Positions 27,293 through 33,479 of a DNA stretch of 33,479 nucleotides are shown piece after piece. The stretch covers positions 1-33,479 of the forward strand of contig JAAYCB010000410.1 in assembly GCA_012744395.1 (NCBI GenBank), given 5' to 3'. The notes beneath the pieces were generated by a model that saw only the letters and a list, made by a program, of their open reading frames with translations, did no database searches and was not told the DNA's origin. Numbering within the stretch: position 1 is the first letter of the stretch; each line of letters opens with the position of its first letter. The translations under genes and the position numbers were made by a program. The DNA comes from Pirellulaceae bacterium. Its GTDB lineage: Bacteria > Planctomycetota > Planctomycetia > Pirellulales > Thermoguttaceae.

Positions 27293-28381
27293 GTGATCGA
27301 TCTGGTGGCAAGCGGAGTTGTGGAAATCCCCCTGGTTGGAACCCCCTTAGAGAGTGGCAAAACGCCATTCTACTTAGGAACTCCTTTTGCGCTTCCGGAA
27401 TTCGTTGTCGGGCCGGAAAACCACCTCGTCGCGGCCGTCGTCTCGTCGGTTCTGGATTCCGCGAGCCAGTCGTACAGCCCACTGGTGGTCTGCGGCCCTA
27501 CCGGTTCGGGCAAGACCCATTTGGTCAGCGGGCTGTTTCACGCGTGGAAGAACGCGTACCGTCGGCGCCCCGCTTTGTTCGTCACCGCGTCGGACTTTGC
27601 CCGCGAGTTCCGCGAGGCCATAGAGACCAAAATGGAGGACCAGTTCCACGCCCCGTACGCCCGCGCGCAGCTCCTGGTTCTCGACAATCTCGAACAGCTC
27701 GCCGGCCGGCACCCCGCCCAGCAGGCGCTGACAGCCATGATTGACCGCCAGGCATCGTCCGGCGGATGGGTCGTGGTTACAGGTCGCCGACCCCCCTCCC
27801 AAGTGCCGGGCCTATTGGCCGGCCTCCAGGCCCGCTTGACGGCCGGACTGCTGCTGCGTCTGGCACTGCCCGGAGTCGAGACGCGGGCCGCGATCCTCAA
27901 CCGGGTCGCCGAGCTCCGCGATTTGAACGTCGCCGCGACGGTCTTGCAGACGCTCGCCGAAGGGCTCGTTGCGCCCGTGCCGGAACTGATCGGGGCCCTG
28001 GTTCAGTTGGAGGCGGAATCGCGTCTCGAAGGTCTTTCACCAACCGTTGCGGCCGCAAAGCGTTTGCTGACCGCTCGTCGCGATGCCCGCCAGCCGACCC
28101 TCGCGACCGTCGCCAAGACAACGGCGAAACACTACGGCGTTTCCGTCGCCCAACTCCGCAGCGCCTCGCGCCAGCGCGCCCTGGTCTCTGCGCGGAACAT
28201 GGCCATGTACCTCGCCAGGAGCACCACGCAGAACAGCCTCAATCGCATCGGCGCCTATTTTGGCAACCGAGACCACACCACCGTTTCTCACGGTTGCAGA
28301 AAAGTGGAAGAATCCATGGAATCAGACCCGGCCGTTCGGAAGACGGAGGAGGAACTCCGCGCGAAGCTGCTCCTCCGATAA
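27293..28381 (+). CDS. dnaA: Chromosomal replication initiator DnaA, short and divergent
   Basis: A 362-residue DnaA with the AAA+ domain and DNA-binding domain IV but essentially no domain I/II (E. coli DnaA is about 467 residues). Visible motifs are Walker A GPTGSGKT (68-75), a Walker B-like LLVLDN (127-132), sensor I VVTGRRPP, and the domain IV signature GNRDHTTVSHGCRKVEE. The DHTT core that reads DnaA boxes is intact. Walker B reads Asp131-Asn132 where most DnaA proteins have two acids. Loss of domain I would remove the usual helicase-loader and self-assembly surface. GTG 27293 is the only standard start after the in-frame stop at 27257; no clear ribosome site precedes it. It leads a dnaA-dnaN-dciA-gyrB cluster. 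Confidence 0.92.
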   Translation: MIDLVASGVVEIPLVGTPLESGKTPFYLGTPFALPEFVVGPENHLVAAVVSSVLDSASQSYSPLVVCGPTGSGKTHLVSGLFHAWKNAYRRRPALFVTASDFAREFREAIETKMEDQFHAPYARAQLLVLDNLEQLAGRHPAQQALTAMIDRQASSGGWVVVTGRRPPSQVPGLLAGLQARLTAGLLLRLALPGVETRAAILNRVAELRDLNVAATVLQTLAEGLVAPVPELIGALVQLEAESRLEGLSPTVAAAKRLLTARRDARQPTLATVAKTTAKHYGVSVAQLRSASRQRALVSARNMAMYLARSTTQNSLNRIGAYFGNRDHTTVSHGCRKVEESMESDPAVRKTEEELRAKLLLR

Positions 28382-28449
28382 TCGCGCCGCGGCCCTTTAG
28401 GGGAAAACCTGTCGATGGAATGTCGAGCAACGGGATGCTTCTCTCGTCG

Positions 28450-28620
28450 ATCGACAGCCGAATTCGCCCGCTCAAAAGACGCTCGCTTTACCGACGCGGC
28501 GTCGACCGGCAATCGACAGCCAGCCAACAGTTTTCCCCCATTGCAGAAGGCCCGGAAAAACCGCGAAAACGCCGCGTTTTCCGGGCCAATCCGCGGCTGT
28601 TGGCGGGTTGATCGACAGCC
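28450..28620 (+). repeat. Three direct copies of ATCGACAGCC between dnaA and dnaN
   Basis: Copies start at 28450, 28512 and 28611. The last two extend to 12 identical bases (ATCGACAGCCAG); the first and third share GATCGACAGCC. CTGTCGAT (28409-28416) is an inverted 8-base copy. Spacings are 62 and 99 bases. Such iterated short sites usually bind a protein; which one is unknown. Confidence 0.75.
28549..28587. terminator. Strong hairpin between dnaA and dnaN
   Basis: GGCCCGGAAAA (28549-28559) is an exact complement of TTTTCCGGGCC (28577-28587). Inside, CGCG (28562-28565) pairs with CGCG (28573-28576) across a 7-base loop, with a 2-base bulge. The stem totals 15 pairs. There is no trailing U-run on either strand, so it may be an atypical terminator, an RNA-stability element or a structured origin feature. 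Confidence 0.55.
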
Positions 28621-28674
28621 AGATCGGGCGGATTACTATTACTGCTGGATTGAGTGATTAAAGAAGAGATAAGA

Positions 28675-29784
28675 ATGAAACTCATTTGTGAACGCGAGAG
28701 ACTGCTCCAGGCATTCCAGATTGCCGCCGGAGTCCCCGTTGCCCGGACCCCGAAGTCGATCCTGGAGAACGTCAAGCTCGAGGCGATCGCCGACGTTGCG
28801 ACACTGATGGCCACCGACCTGGAAATGGGCGTGCGAATCGACGTACCGGGAATTCAAGTCGAGGCCGGTGGGAGCGTTATCTTGCCGATCAAACGGGGGG
28901 GCATGATCCTCCGCGAATCGCCCGATGAGAAACTGACGATCGAAAGCGACGGCACCTCGACGCGCGTCTATGGACAGCGGAGCGAGTTCCAGCTGCCCAC
29001 GGAAAACCCCGATGAGTTTCCCAATATCCCCGCCTTTCAGGAAGAGAGTTACCACGAGGTTTCGGCCCGCTTCTTTCGCGAGATGGTCCGCCGCACGGTG
29101 TTCGCCACCGATGCCGAGAGCAGCCATTACGCGCTCGGCGGCGTGCTCCTCGAATTGGCGGAGGACTCGATTATCGGGGTTGGCACCGATGGCCGTCGCC
29201 TGGCCGTGCAACAGGGGCCCGGCACGTCGTTTGGCGGCCACAAGACGGTGGAAAGCACCGTGATTCCCAGCAAGGCCGTCCAATTGATAGAGCGGGCGAT
29301 TGCCGACAACGAGGACAACATCCAGTTGGCCGCGCGCGAGAACAGCGTTGTTCTCAAAAGCCGGCACAGCACGATCTTCTCCCGCCTGGTCGAAGGCCGC
29401 TACCCGCGCTGGCGCGACGTCTTTCCCAGCCGCGGCGAGATGGTCAAGATCGAAATGCCCGTCGGCCCGTTCCTCGCGGCGGTTCGCCAGGCGGCGATCG
29501 TCACCAGCGACGAGCGGCGGGGAGTCGATTTCACCTTCAGCGACGGCAAGCTGACGCTGGCCGGTCACGGGGCCGACATCGGCGAGTCGCGCGTGGAACT
29601 GCCGATTGCCTACCAGGGCCAGGAGATTCCCGTCAAGCTCGATCCGCGCTACCTGGCGGACTTCCTCCGCGTGCTGGATCCGGAAACCGCGATCACCCTG
29701 CACGTTCGCAATGCCCAAAGCGCGATCATCTGCGATACCACCGACAACTACTCCTACGTGATCATGCCGCTGTTCCGTGAGTAA
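28675..29784 (+). CDS. dnaN: DNA polymerase III beta subunit (sliding clamp)
   Basis: A 369-residue protein with the standard length of bacterial beta clamps, three topologically repeated domains and the usual opening MKLICERERLLQAFQIAAGV. The ending NYSYVIMPLF is a typical C-terminal strand (family: YVIMPMR). It encircles DNA and tethers the replicative polymerase. The ATG at 28675 is preferred over the GTG at 28654 because the purine-rich AAGAAGAGATAAG lies just upstream and the family start aligns there. Its stop overlaps the next gene start by 8 bases, indicating translational coupling to dciA. Confidence 0.96.
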   Translation: MKLICERERLLQAFQIAAGVPVARTPKSILENVKLEAIADVATLMATDLEMGVRIDVPGIQVEAGGSVILPIKRGGMILRESPDEKLTIESDGTSTRVYGQRSEFQLPTENPDEFPNIPAFQEESYHEVSARFFREMVRRTVFATDAESSHYALGGVLLELAEDSIIGVGTDGRRLAVQQGPGTSFGGHKTVESTVIPSKAVQLIERAIADNEDNIQLAARENSVVLKSRHSTIFSRLVEGRYPRWRDVFPSRGEMVKIEMPVGPFLAAVRQAAIVTSDERRGVDFTFSDGKLTLAGHGADIGESRVELPIAYQGQEIPVKLDPRYLADFLRVLDPETAITLHVRNAQSAIICDTTDNYSYVIMPLFRE

Positions 29785-30094
29785 ATCCGCGATGCACAAA
29801 GGTCCCGAGGCGATTGGCGAGATCCTTGCCCAGTTGATGGCACGGCGGGGATTTGCCCGCCTGCGCAGTGCGGAGACATTCCAGGCGGCCTGGCGGGAGG
29901 CGGCCGGCGAACTGTTCTCCCGCTACACGCGGCCCGGGTCCCTCCGCAGAGGGAGGCTCGAGGTCACCGTGGCCAATTCCACGCTGGTCCAGGAACTCTC
30001 CTTCCAGAAGCCGGCACTCCTCCAAGCGCTCGCCGAATTGCTGCCCGACGAGAAAATCAACGACCTCCGCTTCCGCGTCGGCCCGGTCGGCTGA
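29777..30094 (+). CDS. dciA: DUF721/DciA-like replication protein
   Basis: A 105-residue protein of the DUF721 family, whose members include DciA, a loader or partner of the replicative helicase DnaB in bacteria without DnaC. It shows the KH-like core: TFQAAWREAAGELFSRYTRP, then GRLEVTVANSTLVQELSFQK and LPDEKINDLRFRVG. The N-terminal helix is short. GTG 29777 overlaps the dnaN stop; an in-frame ATG at 29792 is the alternative. It stands where recF often lies, between dnaN and gyrB. With a DnaA lacking domain I, a separate helicase recruiter would make sense, but that link is inference. Confidence 0.85.
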   Translation: MSKSAMHKGPEAIGEILAQLMARRGFARLRSAETFQAAWREAAGELFSRYTRPGSLRRGRLEVTVANSTLVQELSFQKPALLQALAELLPDEKINDLRFRVGPVG

Positions 30095-30149
30095 ACCGCG
30101 GCCCCTTGCGACACCGGTCCCCTGGCGGCTCCCAACTTCAGAATCCTGA

Positions 30150-32660
<2,511 letters not shown>

Positions 32661-33032
32661 AGCCGGCTCCGGGTCGTGCCCGGCGGAACGCCTCTCGGGT
32701 CCCACTCAAGGCAATCGGTTCAGCGGCCTCCTCCGACTGCATCCGCGCCAGGATCCCTGCGGTGTGCATCCGGCACGCCATGTGATCCACCCGGCGGAAG
32801 ATGTCCAGCAGGGCCTGTCTGCCCGGCGAGTCGAATTCGGCCAGCAGGTCCAGCTCGCGGGGGAGAGCGTGTCGGCCCTGGTTCGCGGCGAAGACAGCGC
32901 GGACGTTGCGGCTCAGCACCCCCACGGCTCCCGGCGGTTTCAACTTGCCGACAGCGCTCGCCAGATGTGGACGCGGAGGCCGACGGCAAGCGGCAGGCTG
33001 AATGGCATGCGCAGGATGCACGTTGACTTCAT
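32661..33032 (-). pseudogene. Possible frameshifted remnant after the serine-hydrolase fragment
   Basis: An ATG at 33032 overlaps the upstream stop as ATGA, suggesting a former operon partner. The frame (MKSTCILRMPFSLPLAVGLR...) stops after 30 residues at 32940. The adjacent frame then continues with protein-like sequence (VGKLKPPGAVGVLSRNVRAV, then LPRELDLLAEFDSPGRQALL) towards gyrB. One base of frameshift near 32945 would join the two. I recognise no family, and this could be non-coding. Confidence 0.25.
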
Positions 33033-33415
33033 GGCTGGACGCGTCCCTTCAACGAGTCGGCGACCTTCGCCAGGAATCCGTTCCACGCCTCGTCGTTCGC
33101 CTTGCCATCGAGGCCCAGGCGGACGACGACCATCTCCCACTCGGGGATGACGACGAGTTCCCGCGCGCCGTCGGCGCCCACGGTGCGGGCAAGCGACTCG
33201 GCGGCCTCGTTCAGCTTCGCGCTGTCCACGCCCTGCGACTCAGGCGTGGCCTCCGCCCATTTTGCGCCGGGAAAGACCGTCGCTTCCGCGGCATGGCATC
33301 GCATCGCCGCCAGCAGCATGAACGCCGTCACGAGAAGCGACAAGCTGGTGAAGAATTCGAGACGGCGATTGACCGCCTTGGCGGCCTGCGAAGAGCGACA
33401 GCAGATTCTTTTCAT
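33029..33415 (-). pseudogene. Serine hydrolase (beta-lactamase fold) with catalytic core deleted
   Basis: The 128-residue frame begins with a long N-terminal signal region (hydrophobic LSLLVTAFMLLAA, cut near CHA-AE), then FPGAKWAEATPESQGVDSAK and LNEAAESLARTVGADGARELV, the usual start of exported class-C-type serine hydrolases. It then passes directly into VIPEWEMVVVRLGLDG and DEAWNGFLAKVADSL, the usual end of the same family. The middle, normally 250-300 residues with the SxxK and YxN motifs, is missing. The join falls at ELVVI, a sequence resembling both flanks, consistent with deletion across a short homology. Hydrolase activity is not possible. Confidence 0.7.
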
Positions 33416-33479
33416 GGAGTTCTCCAGTCATCGCGCTGGCCCGGATGATTCATGAACCGATCGTAACCCGAAGCGTGAG

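Larger units (their letters stand above)
28382..28674. other. dnaA-dnaN intergenic region, candidate origin or regulatory region
   Basis: 293 bases without a gene. It contains three exact ATCGACAGCC copies, an inverted partial copy, a 39-base hairpin (28549-28587) and an AT-rich right end (28628-28674) with a possible -10, TACTAT at 28634-28639. GTCGA/TCGAC occurs unusually often. I found no TTATCCACA-type DnaA box. The position between dnaA and dnaN is a common place for oriC, so this is the best candidate here, but origin function is inferred. Confidence 0.5.

Noticed and set aside
32664..32685. GC hairpin after gyrB (CCGGG...CCCGG) as terminator
   Set aside because: Only five pairs and no U-tract; common in GC-rich DNA.

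Overview
The window is GC-rich, gene-dense bacterial DNA that looks planctomycetal, most likely from the Pirellulales. The evidence is the style of the secreted proteins (PQQ-like double propeller, SGNH hydrolase, YVTN-propeller/di-haem fusion, poly-Ala/Pro linkers), a Ser/Thr kinase with zinc ribbon and WD40 repeats, a short DnaA, and a bacterial topoisomerase VI beside a normal gyrase B. This assignment comes from family resemblance only; no database search was possible.

Layout. Positions 1-157 hold the 3' end of an unrecognised gene. Positions 288-8516 carry four same-strand genes for exported proteins: a PQQ-like propeller, an SGNH hydrolase, a propeller fused to a di-haem cytochrome domain, and an unrecognised protein. 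Next come a cytoplasmic aldolase-like barrel protein (8962-10140) and, on the minus strand, an exported beta-helix protein (10130-12214) and a BRCT/MerR/TPR protein (12375-13580). Divergent from these is top6B-top6A (13956-17365), encoding topoisomerase VI. Then on the minus strand come a large zinc-ribbon/kinase/TPR/WD40 protein and a small Hpt protein. After these, on the plus strand, are a GT-C-like membrane protein, a short MnmE-like GTPase and an exported TPR protein.

The right end is a chromosome-replication cluster: dnaA (27293), dnaN (28675), dciA/DUF721 (29777) and gyrB (30162-32660). recF, often found between dnaN and gyrB, is absent. The 293-bp dnaA-dnaN spacer has three exact copies of ATCGACAGCC, an inverted partial copy and a strong hairpin, but no canonical DnaA box that I can see. 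It is my best candidate for an origin or a DnaA/regulator target. An identical 14-bp promoter-like element lies upstream of both dnaA and top6B, suggesting shared transcription of the initiator and topoisomerase VI.

The far right end holds a serine-hydrolase (beta-lactamase fold) gene that has lost its whole catalytic core, followed by a frameshifted remnant. I found no tRNA, rRNA, CRISPR array or insertion sequence.
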